From: Nissolia schottii | Taxonomy: Eukaryota > Streptophyta > Magnoliopsida > Fabales > Fabaceae | Direction: 5' to 3' | Assembly (NCBI GenBank): GCA_003254905.1 | Contig: QANU01099245.1 | Coordinates: 111,349 to 175,348 of the forward strand | DNA length: 64,000 bases | In this document: positions 1 through 12,407 of the stretch, piece by piece | Position numbering within the stretch: position 1 is the stretch's first letter | Layout of the letters: every line of letters starts with the position of its first letter | Translations under genes and position numbers: made by a program | Notes under the pieces: generated by a model | Told to the model about the DNA's origin: nothing | Seen by the model: only the letters and a program-made list of their open reading frames with translations | The model's database searches: none

Positions 1-129
1 AAGTATGCTCTATGCTTGCCTTGTGATGAGGATCTTGTGTATCAGAATTGCAAATTTGTTGACTAGAATAATAATTTTAATTGTCTATTATTACCTTTAA
101 TTAATTAATGGTTCAATTGTTGATACAGA

Positions 130-1620
130 TGACAAAGGAAATGCACAACCAGATGATCCACCAGCTTTCTTGCACACCTTTGATGTTGAGGGGATGAGTG
201 CATCTGATTTTGGAGATTTGTATAATGATTATTTTGCAGGTGATCATCTGTACATAGGAAAATATTTTGCTAATAAGGATGCAGTTAAAGAAGTTATTGC
301 AAGTCATTACTTAAGTATTAGGGTTGATTACAAAATAAAAGAGTTTGAACTGGTGACGTACTTCTGCAAATGCATGAACTTTGGCCAAGGATGTGAATGA
401 CTTATTAGGGCCACATTGAAAAAAAAAATAGTTGTTATTGGGAGGTCACAAAATACAATGGCATTCACACTTGTCTTGTTTCGAGGCTTACACGCGACCA
501 CTCAAAGTTAAGTTTTTTCAAGATTGTTAGCATGATTTTGGCATAAATAAGGGCGAAGCCAACAATGCCTATAAAGTCCATTCAAGCAACTGTTATGGAC
601 TGTGAAGGATATTGGCCATCATATAGAAAAGTTTGACTTGCAAAGCAAAATGCAATTGCACAAATCTACGGAAATTGGGAACAATCGTATAATGACTTAC
701 CATATTGGTTGATTACATTACAACATTTTGATAATTCATGCCCATATGAAGTTGATATTGCTGAAGCTTACAACGTCGGTGGATCTATTAGGACAGATGC
801 TTTAACTTTTTGACATGTGTTTTAGGGTTTTGGCCCTTGTATTAATGCATTCAATTACTGCAAGCCTATGATCCAGGTGGATGGAACACACTTGTATGGA
901 AAATACAAGGGTGTTTGGTTGATGGCATCAACATAGGATGGTAATCAAGCAATTGTTCCCATTGCATTTGCGATTGTCGAGGGTGAAACAGCAAATGCAT
1001 GGTATTTTTTCTTACAACATTTGCAGCAATCGTTACCAGAGGGACGTCAAATTGGCTTGATATTTGATTGGCTAGAGTATATAAAGTCTGCAATACAATG
1101 AACGGGTGGTTTGTGGGCATACCATCTGTATTGTATTAGACATATTACGCATAATTTTGCCAGACACTTCAAAGTGAAGTTCATGGAAAAGCTTGTCAAG
1201 GCTATTGGTAAGTTACATTTTTTTACTGCTTCTGTACGTTACAGTTTTGCATACAAATATTTATTATAATATTTGAGTATGACTTTTTGGACATTTCTTT
1301 TACAGGGTATTTGAGCAAAGTAGAGCAATACAATCGTCGTTGTGAAAGTCTGCAGTAGCATAATGAAGCATATGCCGCTTGGATTGACGAGATCCCTAGA
1401 GAAAAATGGATTTGTGCCTTTGATGGTGGACGTCGCTGCTCCTATATAATGACAAATCTAGCTGAGTCAATGAACTTCAAATTTCTAGAGGCTCGCAATT
1501 TTCTGAAAATGGCATTAGTACAAGAGTCGTATTTCAAGACGTCTGCCTTGTTTGTTAGAAACACGAGAAATGCACATGCTTGAAGGAACGCAAGTCACGA
1601 ATACTCAGGGTTTTTGACTA
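130..1620 (+). pseudogene. Decayed Mutator-like (MuDR/MULE) transposase
   Basis: Degenerate reading frames on the plus strand keep the order of a plant MuDR-type transposase. Around 240-390 is the N-terminal part (LYIGKYFANKDAVKEVIASH, then a Cys-containing stretch). At about 880-1090 lies the MULE transposase core (YGKYKGVWLMAST, then DGNQAIVPIAFAIVEGE and NAWYFFLQHL). After an intron-like gap, 1370-1580 carries the downstream part (AWIDEIPREKWICAFDGGRR, then NLAESMNF). The frame is broken by several stops and shifts, for example after 397, near 810 and near 930, so no functional protein is expected. The 5' end may lie outside the window. No terminal inverted repeats were identified. The family call rests on the conserved core; which MULE clade is not resolved. 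Confidence 0.8.
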
Positions 1621-1789
1621 AAATACTAAAAAAAATGATGACATAAACAGAGACGTTGCAGGTTATACTCACCTTTATGCAATAGTAAATCCATTTTTAC
1701 AAGTTTTGGATTCTTGTTATGAAGTTCACGATTGTGTGTTGCAGGTTCAAGAATTTTCAAGAGTTTCACAAGCGTTCCATTGCAAGAGT

Positions 1790-2462
1790 TCATGGTTAGG
1801 GTTAGGGTTATAGCTACCAGTATTGTTAGGGTTTAATGTTTAGGGTTAAGGGTTAGGATTTATGGTTTAGAATTTAAGATTATAGTTACTATTAGTGTTA
1901 GGGTTTAGGACTTAGGTTTATGTTAGGGTTAGGGTTTAGTGTTAGTGTTAATGCTAAGGTTTAGGGTTTAGGATGTAAGATTTAGGGTTAGAGTTAGGGT
2001 TAGGGTTTATTACTTAGAGTTAATATTAGGGTCTAAGGTTTAGAGTTTAAGGTGTAGGGCTATGTGTTAGGGTTAGGGTTTATGGTTATGGGTTAGGGTT
2101 AGGGTTATGGGTTTAGAGTTTTAGGATTTATGTTTAAGGTTAGGGTTATGGTTACTATTAGTGTTAAGGTTGGGTTAGAGTTAGTGTTTATGTTTAGGGC
2201 TAGGGTTTTAGGATGATGGTTTATTATTTAGGGTGAAGGTTAAGGTTTAAGGTTAATGTTTAGGGTTTAGGGTTACAGTTACTATTAGTGATAGAGTTTA
2301 GGTTTAGGGGTAAGGTTTAGGATTTAAGGGCAGGGTTCAAGGTTAGGGTTAATATAGGGTCTTTGGTTAGGGTTAGGGTTTATGGTTTAGGGTTAGGGTT
2401 AAGGTTACTGTTAATGTTAGTGTTTTAGGGTTAAGGGTTATGGTTTATGTTTAGGGTTTATG
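1790..2462. repeat. Degenerate telomere-like repeat block
   Basis: About 670 bp are built almost wholly from variants of GGTTTAGGG, GGGTTAGGG and GTTAGGGTTAGG. The plant telomere unit is TTTAGGG. Here units of 6-8 bases are mixed, with interspersed steps such as GGTTACTATTAGTG recurring several times. This looks like an old interstitial telomere-like tract or a satellite derived from one, because the units are too divergent for an active telomere. It directly follows the transposase remnant and runs into an AAT-rich microsatellite. Confidence 0.85.
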
Positions 2463-2790
2463 ATAATAATAATAATAATAACAATAAGCTAATAATAATA
2501 ATAATAATAATAATATTAATATTAATAATAATAACAATAAGCATAATAATAATAATAATAATTTTTAGGTTTTATTCTTCTTAATATTAATATTAATAAT
2601 AATGATGATGATGATGATAATAAGGTTTTATTCTTCTTATTATTAATAATAATAATAATAATAACAACAAGCATAATAACAATAATAATAATAATTATTA
2701 TTATTTTTAGGTTTTATTCTTATTAATGATAATGATAATAATAATAATAATAAGGTTTTATTCTTATTATTATTAATAATAATAGTATTG
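2461..2790. repeat. AAT/ATT trinucleotide microsatellite cluster
   Basis: Repeated runs of (aat)n and (att)n are interspersed with a recurring segment that reads roughly taggttttattcttctta and occurs about four times. A (gat)n run sits near 2600. The recurrence of the spacer with each microsatellite tract suggests tandem duplication of a compound unit. Confidence 0.8.
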
Positions 2791-5004
2791 AGGTGGAAAA
2801 GGAGGAGGAGGAGATTTTATTTATAATTGTTATCCAAATTGTTATCTATAATTGTTATTCAAATTTTATTTCACGTGTAGTTCTCCTCAAAACATGACTA
2901 TAGAGATGAATATACACATGAACAATCAAATGTAACATTAATAATGGCTATATAAGATAAATATAAACCTGATCATTTTGAAGGAATTTTTTTAGATGTG
3001 TAACAACGGATTTATAGTATCATCTTCCTTCCAAGGTCTCATCATCATAATATTATTTTTTCACATAAATACAGATAAACCTTTTTTTTTTGTTATAACT
3101 TGTTTGAAACGAACGAAAAGCTTTAGAACTTAACTAAAAAAAATATGCACGACAATACAAAGAAAAATTATAACTTCAGAAAATTAAAATTAAAGTGAAA
3201 AAATATAGGAGTTACTGAATTCAAGTGAATTGAAAAAATTATGAAGGATGGTTAACTAAGAAGTAAAGTGAAATGTATGAAAAAAAAGAAGTGAAAGATG
3301 AAGGAGTGGATAAGTGAAGTGTAGTGTAAGGAGGGTATTTATAGTGAAGCATTCGGTGCACTCCTCTCTTCCTCTCTTTCGCGCATGCCTCCCTCGGTAA
3401 TTTCGTGCAATTTGACGTCTTAGCAAGGGGCTGAAATCGCCATAGTCTTTGGCGATTTCAGGACGCACCCCCTACGACCGTTGCATACGTTGCTGCTCCT
3501 ACTGCTCGTGTCCCCCTGCTCCTGCTGGCGGTGGTGGTGGTCACTTCGGGTTCTGAAATCTCCTGCTGTAATGACAATTTCAGGGCACCTTTTTTTTTCT
3601 TCAAAAATTCTGAAATCATCCTACACTATGACGATTTCAGAATTTTCAACCATACAATTGTAAATTTGACTTTTGACCTATGTTTTAGGATGTAACTCAA
3701 TCTATATCCATGCGAATGTTAAAATGCCGTAAAAAACTTGATATTATTATTTTTTGGATGTACTCATGATATTCATTGTCAATGCTTTATGATAAAGGAA
3801 TAAATTGAGCTATTATCATGTTATATCTCATGATTACTTGATATTATTGTCTAATCATATGTTATTATAGGCGTGATTTTAGAGTTATTTAAGTGTAAAA
3901 AATTAAGTATATTTACCAATATAATTATATATATAATTGGATATTTGCGGTATACGCCTTTACATTGAATCTTTATCGACATGATGCAAGAAAATTAAAT
4001 CTTTCCTGATAATTTGACTTTTATTTTATTGACAGTGTATAATAATGTTTTACACCAACCCTGTATAAAAATTCCATTCCTGGTTTTTGTTTTTCATTTT
4101 CTCTTATATTCTATTATCTTGACACATCATTATGGTGCATCGTGTTTTATAGAAATTATATTAACATATTCACTATTAATTTTAAAATATTTGACTGCAA
4201 TTTTAATTCACATCTTAAATAATGAACATATTGTCAATAGTAATTTGTTTTATTTTGTTTTTTTACTTCAATTCAATGACCCAAATCAAATTAACATTAT
4301 CTTGAATCTTGATCCCACCTATGTGACTTGAAACTTATTAAATTTGATCGATTTAAATATATATTTTCACGCAATTCTAAACTAAACCTATCTACGCCCC
4401 TACTGAAAACTATTAATATCATTACTATTTCATTTGAACAATTTGGTTTCTTATTGCAGAAGCAAATAGAAGGAGCGAATGGCACAACATAAAGCATGGT
4501 ATAAAAGCACCCGAAAAAGGAACTAATTAAAGTAGGAAATGAATAAAAACGACGTGTCAAACTAGGGGATCCAAATAAAAGATTTCATTTAGAAGTACAA
4601 CAGATTTGGTCAACAAGGCTTCAAATTTGATCCATGAAAACCAGAAAATACAATGTAGTTAAAGCAAAACAGAAACAGAGTCAACATCACAGGCATAAGC
4701 AAAACAAAACAAAACAAAGCTTTTTAAATTTGCCGTACTTATTAAGAAAAGATGTGATGTAACAAAATTTAAATTGAGTGTCATTAATTTTTTTTAAAAA
4801 TTATCTATTTAAAATATTTTTATATATATATATTTTAAATAACATGATAAATATGATTTTATTTAATATGAGAAGATTATTTTTAATTTAAACTCATTTT
4901 AGAGTGAGAATATTTTAAAATGCGAATGGCATTAAAAATCCATCTATGGTGAACGAATGTCTGCCTCAATGCTTGATATTAAAATAACACAATTTTAATT
5001 TAAT
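2791..5004. other. Gene-free AT-rich intergenic region
   Basis: Apart from the hairpin cluster, no reading frame with family resemblance was found. The sequence is AT-rich with homopolymer runs. The downstream edge at 5005 is the stop codon of the minus-strand F-box/PP2 gene, so its 3' UTR and polyadenylation region should lie just below 5005. Confidence 0.5.
3431..3643. repeat. Cluster of three CTGAAAT hairpins
   Basis: Three inverted repeats share one core. Hairpin 1 has arms CTGAAATCGCC (3431-3441) and GGCGATTTCAG (3451-3461), 11 bp perfect with a 9-nt loop. Hairpin 2 has arms CTGAAAT (3553-3559) and ATTTCAG (3577-3583). Hairpin 3 has arms ATTCTGAAATC (3607-3617) and GATTTCAGAAT (3633-3643), 11 bp perfect with a 15-nt loop. 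They are separated by a CT/GGT-rich stretch. Origin and function are unknown; they may belong to a transposon end. Confidence 0.75.
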
Positions 5005-6406
5005 TTATTTGGTTGGCGGGGTTGGGGATTTAGGCCTAATTTCGATCCCTTGAAGGACAAGGCCACCCTTCCAATTACCGCCCTTCACCTCGTAAACACC
5101 CATCTCCACCACACTGTCGTCGCACCCTCCGTTGAAGAACTCGCCCAATTCGATCTCCCACCACCCGTCTCCTCTCTCCTTCGGATACTCACTTCCTCCT
5201 CCAACCCTATCAGGATCATCCATAGGCGGCGGTGATGGCGGCATTGGCGGCGGCGCGGGTGGATCTGGATCGAAACTAACCAGTGGACGAAAACGAAAAC
5301 GGCGATTGCGAAGAACTACGTGCTGGTACCTCTGCCTCCTCAGCGTCGGCACATCCAAGTAGACCGTCCGGTTTCGAGTACTGAAACCTTGTTCCTCTCC
5401 AGAGATCTGAATGGAGACTTCAACTGGCTGGTTTTCGAAACCGTAGGATCCAGCTACGTTTGGCTTGTACACCAGGTACGCCCCATACAGCGTCTCTGGA
5501 GACAGCATGCTTGTGTTGATCCAACCCCTAATTTCAAGCCAACACACGCATACCAGTTCTGCCACCTCATCAAACCTGCAATTAACTAGTTAATTAGCCC
5601 CCAAAAGAATTCAATTTCACTATTTCATTTCATATGTGAATTATTTGTTATTTGAATTCATTTTCCTGACACACACTATATTGAGCTGATGATGAGGAGA
5701 CTCATATTTTATTACAATTTATTTCATCCCATAATGTATAAAATATGATTCCAGGTAGCGTCTCATGCTATTTTTGGAGAAATGAATGATGGATGGATGG
5801 ATGGATGGATGGATGGATGGAATTGAAATGGCAATGGGGTACCTGGCCTCTGGGAGAGAAATCCATCTCCAGTACCTTGGCGTGTCAGCCCACACAATAG
5901 AGAGAGCCCTGGCAGATAGCATGTAACATTTCTTCCCGTCCCGCTTTTCCAGTGCAAAGCTCTATTTTCAATTTCACAAATATTGTTATTATTGTCACAC
6001 TAATAACCAATCACTCGTATGATTTGACTGAGACAGAGAAAAGTCAGACAAGATATAAATGAAAAGAAAAAAAAAAGGAAAAAAGAAACTAAAGTATGAG
6101 AGTAGTAAGTAACAGTGAAGTGGTAATTACCATTTTACCGGCGTCAATGAGGAGGGGTTTGTGGCAGAGATGGAGGAAGAGGTCCTTCTTGGAATCGAGA
6201 GGGAGAGAGGTTAGGGATTGAGATTGGGAAATGATGGAGCCGTAATCGGAAGGGAGGAACCTGTCCCATACGACGTCGGATTGGGAAGCGGATCTGAACG
6301 TGGACGAAACCAAGGACAGAGCGGTGGCGTCCCGAGGAGATGTGAAGGAAAGCACGTTTGCTATGCACCCTTCCGGTAAGTTCTCAAACTCCACCATCGC
6401 CACCAT
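5005..6406 (-). CDS. F-box protein PP2-B type (F-box plus phloem-protein-2 lectin)
   Basis: Three exons on the minus strand join in frame: 6406-6131, 5961-5843 and 5575-5005, 321 residues with GT/AG borders. Residues 4-45 form the F-box ([18 protein letters not shown]), the Skp1-binding part of an SCF ubiquitin ligase. Residues 93-131 carry the family signature [20 protein letters not shown] then YWRWISLP. From about 135 onward is the PP2 (Nictaba-like) lectin fold, including [19 protein letters not shown] and [15 protein letters not shown]. In this family the lectin part is thought to recognise glycans or glycoproteins for ubiquitination. Unusual is a Pro/Asp-rich insert at residues 234-254 ([13 protein letters not shown]) inside the lectin domain. 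Intron 2 holds a (GGAT)n microsatellite. The start is the ATG at 6406; a second Met lies three codons inside. Confidence 0.9.
5785..5820. repeat. (GGAT)n microsatellite in PP2 intron 2
   Basis: About nine copies of the tetranucleotide GGAT in a row, inside the second intron of the F-box/PP2 gene and close to its donor site at 5842. Confidence 0.9.
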
Positions 6407-6419
6407 AACCGCGCGATCA

Positions 6420-9400
6420 CGATAACAGTGAGTTCTTGATGATTCCCACTGTTTCTGTCTGGTGTACTTGTAATGCAGAGCGGTGGGAAGGAAGTGCGTT
6501 TAAGTAAAGATCGAGCAGGAAGAAGGAAGCTTAGCGGTTAAGAATGTGCCTTGTATACTTCCGCTATTTATTTGCCGCACATTTTGAATAATAAAGATGT
6601 ACTACTTACCATCAAAATTGTAGCAATCACTTTTCGAATCGCTTTTATAAAAGAAAAAGGAAAAAAATATATAATTTCTTTTATATTAATCCAAACATGC
6701 TGTAAATTAGACTAATGTACATTTCATTCTTCAAAATAAATAATATATTTTTGATATAAACTCACATTGTATTTTAAATAAAAGAAATTTGTTCCCATTT
6801 TTTTTTATGTAATTTTACAATTAGAGAATAATAATTTTATATAAAGGAAAAAAATAAAAAACCTAAAGAATAAATAAAAGGAGCAAAAGGACCTTTATCT
6901 TTTTATCGCATAAAAGTATAAGGCATCCACGTCGAACAACTCTTTATAGAGCATTTTAATAATGCCTATTGCGAATTTGCCATAATTTTTTTTGGTTGCA
7001 CCAAAAGGTGTTTCCCCTCAATAAGTAACCTCCTTTTGAGAGTTTCAAATTATTATGGTGAGTATGTTCTTTTCATCAAAGTATTTTTTATACACATTAT
7101 TAAGAATTGAACATCTAATTAAATGCTTAAAGAATTTATTTGTTTATCAATTATGTTGTTGAACTTTGTTGGTGCATTTTTTTAATAAGCACTATCAAGT
7201 GACTAAGTTATTGGTCTAATTAGTGAGTTATTGGGTCATTTTTAAACTAAATAAGGGAATTACTCCCGTATTCCATCAAATTCAAGGGTATTGGTATCGT
7301 ATAATTATTTATGGCTAAGAATCAGTCACGTATCACATTAACTCTAAATACTTATTATTTTAAATCTAAAAGTAAATCATAACCATTGAAATATAAAGAT
7401 GTATCGATACCCTTGTAAAAATGTGAGTATTGAAGGAAGAACCACAAAATAAATATATTAAATTACAATAAAATACTATTAAGTTGTTGGACAAGCGGTA
7501 AGCAGCTTAGTCACTCATAAGAATGAAGACAGAAGTTTGATTCGGTAACATGTTTTTTGAAGATAAAGACAACGCACTCCCTAAAATTTAGGAACTAATA
7601 TAATCTCTCATCTATTCTCATAAATTTTATAAAATTTCAAAAAAAAAATTACTTTCCTCTCCCTGTCTTTTCTATTAGTTATTTAATGGATTTTTTTTGC
7701 TTAAATATTGATATCTTTTTATTTTATTAACATTTATTTGTATTAATAATACATGTAATTAAATCAATTTTAATTAAAAAATAATATACATCAACTTTCT
7801 ATTTTTTCACAATAAAATTTATCGGGTACAATAAATAATTTTTTCTATTCAAACACATTTTTGATAAGTGAGTTTTTATGTTTTTACTTGGAAATTTATA
7901 TAAAAAATAATTTTTATATTCATATACATCCAAACAAATTCTGATTTTAAAAATAAGTACTTTTACAATTTTATCTAAATGCAAAATGATTTTCTGCTTC
8001 TGCTTTTACTTTTGCTTATACTTCTGCGTCTAAAAAGAAGCATAGTGTCAAATAATTTAAAAATCAATTATTATCATGTAAATCTATTTAGTCAAATTAT
8101 TTCAGTACAAGGTATATTTAATAAGGTTAATATGTGTTTTTTCCATGCATCAAGCCTAATGGGCTGCTTGCATGGCGAGAAAAATTAAAATAAAATCATT
8201 CAAATAGTCAAGAGGCACATTTACCCTATTGAAATGAAGAATATGTGAAATTTATTGATTGAAAAATAAATTTATACATATATAATATATATGGTGATAA
8301 GTGAACTCAACTGAGTTAACTAAAGCTAACTAACTTCTAACTTTTTAATTACGGTTCAACAAACTAACTGACAAGGAGTTAAACTAATCAACTAATTTAC
8401 ACTAACTACACATGGTTGAGATAAGTAAATTTAACTAACTGTAGTTATACTTCTAATATACCCCTTTGTAAAAATACTTGCTTTAAGTGGCAAAATATTT
8501 TTGCTTTGCTCAAATCATTAATATTTGGCTAAACCATATTATGTTATGAGTTTAACAAGCAGAAAATTGTTGAGAGAGCGAGAGTACAAAACCTGGTAAG
8601 AGCTACACTAAAAGGTAGGTTAAGTGAGAAACTCAACAACAACAATGTGCAATATGTTGCTATATCATGGAAAAATAATGTATTGATCTCGTAGACTTTT
8701 GAGATCCAAAATTTTCAGACTGAGCAAAGGTTATGGCAAAATAATGTACAATTACAAAGATCGAATAATATAAATAATTTAAAATTTTAACTAAGATTAA
8801 TTATTGTTTAACGGTCTAAAATTTACCGAAATTATTAAAACAATCCATATCCATGCAATATTTAAAAAACAAAGACTTCAGAAATCATTAAAACAATCCA
8901 TATCCATACAATATTAAAAAAACAAAGGCTTCAGAAATTATTAAAACAATCCATATCCATCCATACAACATTAAAAAAGAAGAAAAGAAAAAAACAAACA
9001 GTGAGCGAAGAGCGCAGATCAATGAGTTCATTGTGCAGAGCCCTAAGGGCTAGTGGCCAACTGAAGAGTAAGGTGGCTTATTGTAAAGACACCGAAAACG
9101 CAATTGCATTCTCTTTTGACGTGTTTCTATTCGCCGACTGATGTTTCCAAATTTTGGTTTGCATATGCATGCCTTTGTTAGGATTTAGTTCACCATAGTC
9201 CTGCTTCACATAAAATGTTATATTTTTTTTATTTCTTTTTTTAATTTATTCAGGAGTTATTTGCCGTTGAGAGAGACGCAGCTAAGGGGGACCTGCTGGG
9301 TGGGCCATGGCCCCAAAGGTTTTGCTACTTTTACTATACATGCATAGTATATTTGTCTCCCTCTTAATTAAAAACAGTGAACAATACTGTATAAATAATA

Positions 9401-10239
9401 ATATAACTAGATTTTTTTACATAAGTCACGGTAGTAGTTCAATAAAATGATGTAGTATTTACTCACATTCCTCCCATGATCAACAATATAATGCTACATC
9501 TTTGTTATAATCACATTTTACAAATTTTTTGGTTGTTTAAAAATGAAAAATTATCATATATATTTATATTTTATGTACTTAAATCTTTTCTCTATCTAAA
9601 AAAAATTTAAGGATAGGTAATAGATTCATATAAAAGACATAATTTATCATATAGAGATATTTTGATTAGAGATTAGAGATGATTTTCATATAAATTATGT
9701 GATAATTTTGATTAAAAAGGATATTGAAAGAAATTATCACAAATATGATATGCAAACTTAATTTATTCTATAAAATATCGTAGTTTTGGCTTGGCTCCCC
9801 TATGATGAAATCCTGCCATCCTGGCTTCACCCCTAGGTGTTGACAACGATTCATTTTCATTCAAGGCTTCAAGATCACATGCATACCTCTCCCAACAATC
9901 TTTTTTTCATGCACACCTTCAAGAATTGAACCTCTAATCAAATACTTAAGGAAATCAGTCATCTATCAATTTTATTAGACTTTGTTGGTTTTCCCATGAA
10001 ATGTTATATTTGTATATAAGTTTTAAATATTCATTTCCATATCCGTGATCATCAATGAATGAATAAGTGAAATAATAATTGGACATCTCACGAATATAAA
10101 CTACCAACAACCACACTTATAAAGATGGGTGAGATTTACCATGTTCATTTTTTCTTTTTTCTAATATGGATTCCTAAACCATTGTGATTATGATTGTTGG
10201 TTGTCTACATTTATGAATTATTCAAATAGCATAACTCCA
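6420..10239. other. AT-rich intergenic region with repeat fragments
   Basis: The first part holds the promoter and 5' leader of the minus-strand F-box gene. Beyond it no coding region is recognisable. At about 8826-8975 there is a short tandem repeat, listed separately. Around 7485-7565 (GTTGGACAAGCGGTAAGCAG, then GAAGTTTGATTC) there is weak resemblance to the A and B boxes of a tRNA-derived SINE. Around 9240-9840 a GGGGGACCTGCTGGGTGGG stretch and a later cctggcttcacccct stretch look like transposon ends, but I cannot assign a class. Confidence 0.5.
8826..8975. repeat. Three-unit tandem repeat of about 58 bp
   Basis: The sequence attattaaaacaatccatat, followed by ccat(a/g)caa, a run of A and caaagrcttcagaaat, occurs three times in succession with few differences. 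The last unit carries an extra ccat. No coding potential. Confidence 0.8.
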
Positions 10240-11112
10240 TTAATAACAAGTTAATGCTCATTTTGGTCCTTGAAACTGTAACTTTGAATCACTTTAGTTT
10301 CTAAAATTCAAAAATTGACATTTTAATTAATCTAAAATATAATAAGTTATAGGTCAAATTAGTCCTTCGAAAATTGTTTTTTTTCACATATTCATTGATT
10401 TGTCATATTAAATGGGGTTATGATAATAACTTGGGTGCAGATGATCCTTGATACCCACTCTGCAGCTATGGGAAATTGAAGTAGGTTGATTCTCAAAATA
10501 AAAGGCTATAATGACCCAAAAATCGTTATCGGCACGCAAGAGACTAGTTCTCTTACGAAAGCGTCTTAGAAACGCTTTTAAAAAAAAGCATGCACATTAA
10601 CTTTAATTAAAAACAAATAAAACTTTCATTTCTGAATAAACATAAATTTTTTTACAATAAACATAAATATACATGATAAAATACGCTTCTAGTCCAATAT
10701 CTTGCATGTATATAATTGGAACACTCTAGACATGACTCGATTACAAGATAAAAAATAAGAATGACAATACCTATAGGTTAGCTTCACTTCAAGGTGAACT
10801 GCTGACTCTTGAATTATGATGTTGTTGCACTGACCATAAACTCCATGCACTGCTACTCTGCTTCGTAACCTATAATTAGACGGAAGGTTGAGGGATGGGA
10901 ACTTTGGGAAGAGTCTCAGCGAATGGCCATCCACACGACGACATGGGACACTTCGAAAACATGACATGCATATGAAATATATAATATATAACAAGCATAA
11001 AACATTTCTATAATACTAAATAGTACGTAAAGCATTTTAAAACATAATTCAGTTGGGAGTTTTCTAGATAGATGTTCCGAGTATTGCAATTTTGCTTGTG
11101 ATGCACTATTCT

Positions 11113-11270
11113 TGACGCACTACCCAAATATCTAGGCCATGATAGTCGGGGATACACTACCTAAGACCATAGATTCTTGATAGTTAGTCTTAACGCATTA
11201 CCTAAACATCTAGGCCACGATAGTTCGGTATACACTATCCGAGTCCATAGATTCCTGATAGTTAGTCTTG
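11113..11270. repeat. Tandem duplication of about 78 bp inside solo LTR copy 1
   Basis: The segment ttgacgcactacccaaatat through gatagttagtc recurs immediately as ttaacgcattacctaaacat through gatagttagtc, with scattered substitutions. It helps explain why this LTR is longer than its relatives. Confidence 0.75.
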
Positions 11271-12341
11271 ATCTACATGATACATGACACCGAGCATCAC
11301 AGGCTGTCATGTTCGGGCTTTACGATCTTACCCTAAATCTACATGAATCCTATTATACTTTACGATCGCACATGGTATATCAAGGTCAACGTAGACTGTC
11401 ATTGACTTACAGTTCTATCCTAGATATACTCCTATGAAAACAATTTAAATACATAACATAACATGATCATAATAACATAATCCTTTAACTGATATTAATA
11501 GCGTAACATGACTTAATATTATTAAATGTTTTATCTTGGAAAAATATAGGTAGACTAAGATCTCATGCTTAGGGAGGTTCTCAGGTACGAGAGGTGCGTC
11601 ACAATGGACAACTTAAATACCAAGTCTTGTCCTAACTAGAACCTTTCCTTAACAAAAATCTTCTCCCACCAGAATCTTTCCTTAACCATAATATTTTGTT
11701 AAAGGTTTCAAACAATTTTAAGCATGTAAATATTTATATCACTTAATACTAATCATACACACGCAACATGACTTATTTAATGCAATAAAATAGGTGGTCT
11801 CATGTAGTTCTAAAATGTTTCATGACTTTCTAAAATAGTTTTGTAAATATCTACTTCATAAATAAGAAGTTTCTGAATAAATAATTATAAGAAAATAACT
11901 AATTAAATAAAATAATTCTTAATAAGAATTAACTTCATAAATATATAAAATAAATATTAAGTTCTATCGCCTAAGATTTCATAAAACATGCATAAATAAA
12001 ATAGTTCTTAAAATAAATAAATAAATAAATAACTTTAAAAATAAATACGTGGTCTAAAATAGACCATAAAAAAAGTTATTCACCTTAAAATGGCTAACCG
12101 CTAAGCAACACTAAGCTGGGTGCTCCTGACACCCTATGTGGAGGCACTGCTTCCCCACAAATGAAAAACGAGAGGGAGAAAAGAAATAAAAATAATTGGA
12201 GTGAAAAGTCTCACAAAAGTGGGACCTCTTAAGTTCTAGAGTGAATTAACAAGTTTAAACACTCATGGGAAGCTTCTATATTTAGGGGGAGGAGGAGACC
12301 TCCTTCTATTGCTACTATCGATATGAGACTCCAAAACACAA

Positions 12342-12407
12342 GTCTCGCGCGAGACACAATTCATCTAGCGCGAGATGAAGCTCTTGTGAACAGCATCTCG
12401 CGCGAGA
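12342..12407. repeat. CG-rich palindromes in LTR leader
   Basis: GTCTCGCGCGAGAC at 12342-12355 is a perfect 14-bp palindrome. ATCTAGCGCGAGAT at 12363-12376 is a one-mismatch version. TCTCGCGCGAGA at 12396-12407 is again perfect. They stand out as CpG-rich islands in an AT-rich element. They lie near the 5' end of the LTR in its own orientation, where transcription control sequences are expected. Confidence 0.85.

Noticed and set aside
866..1120. Minus-strand open frame of 84 codons
   Set aside because: It is the antisense shadow of the degraded Mutator transposase core on the plus strand.
1790..2790. CRISPR-like array
   Set aside because: The repeats are telomere-like and microsatellite units without constant-length spacers, in a plant nuclear genome.
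7485..7565. Possible tRNA-derived SINE
   Set aside because: There is an A-box-like and a B-box-like stretch, but the spacing and the lack of a clear tail or duplication leave it too weak to list as an element.
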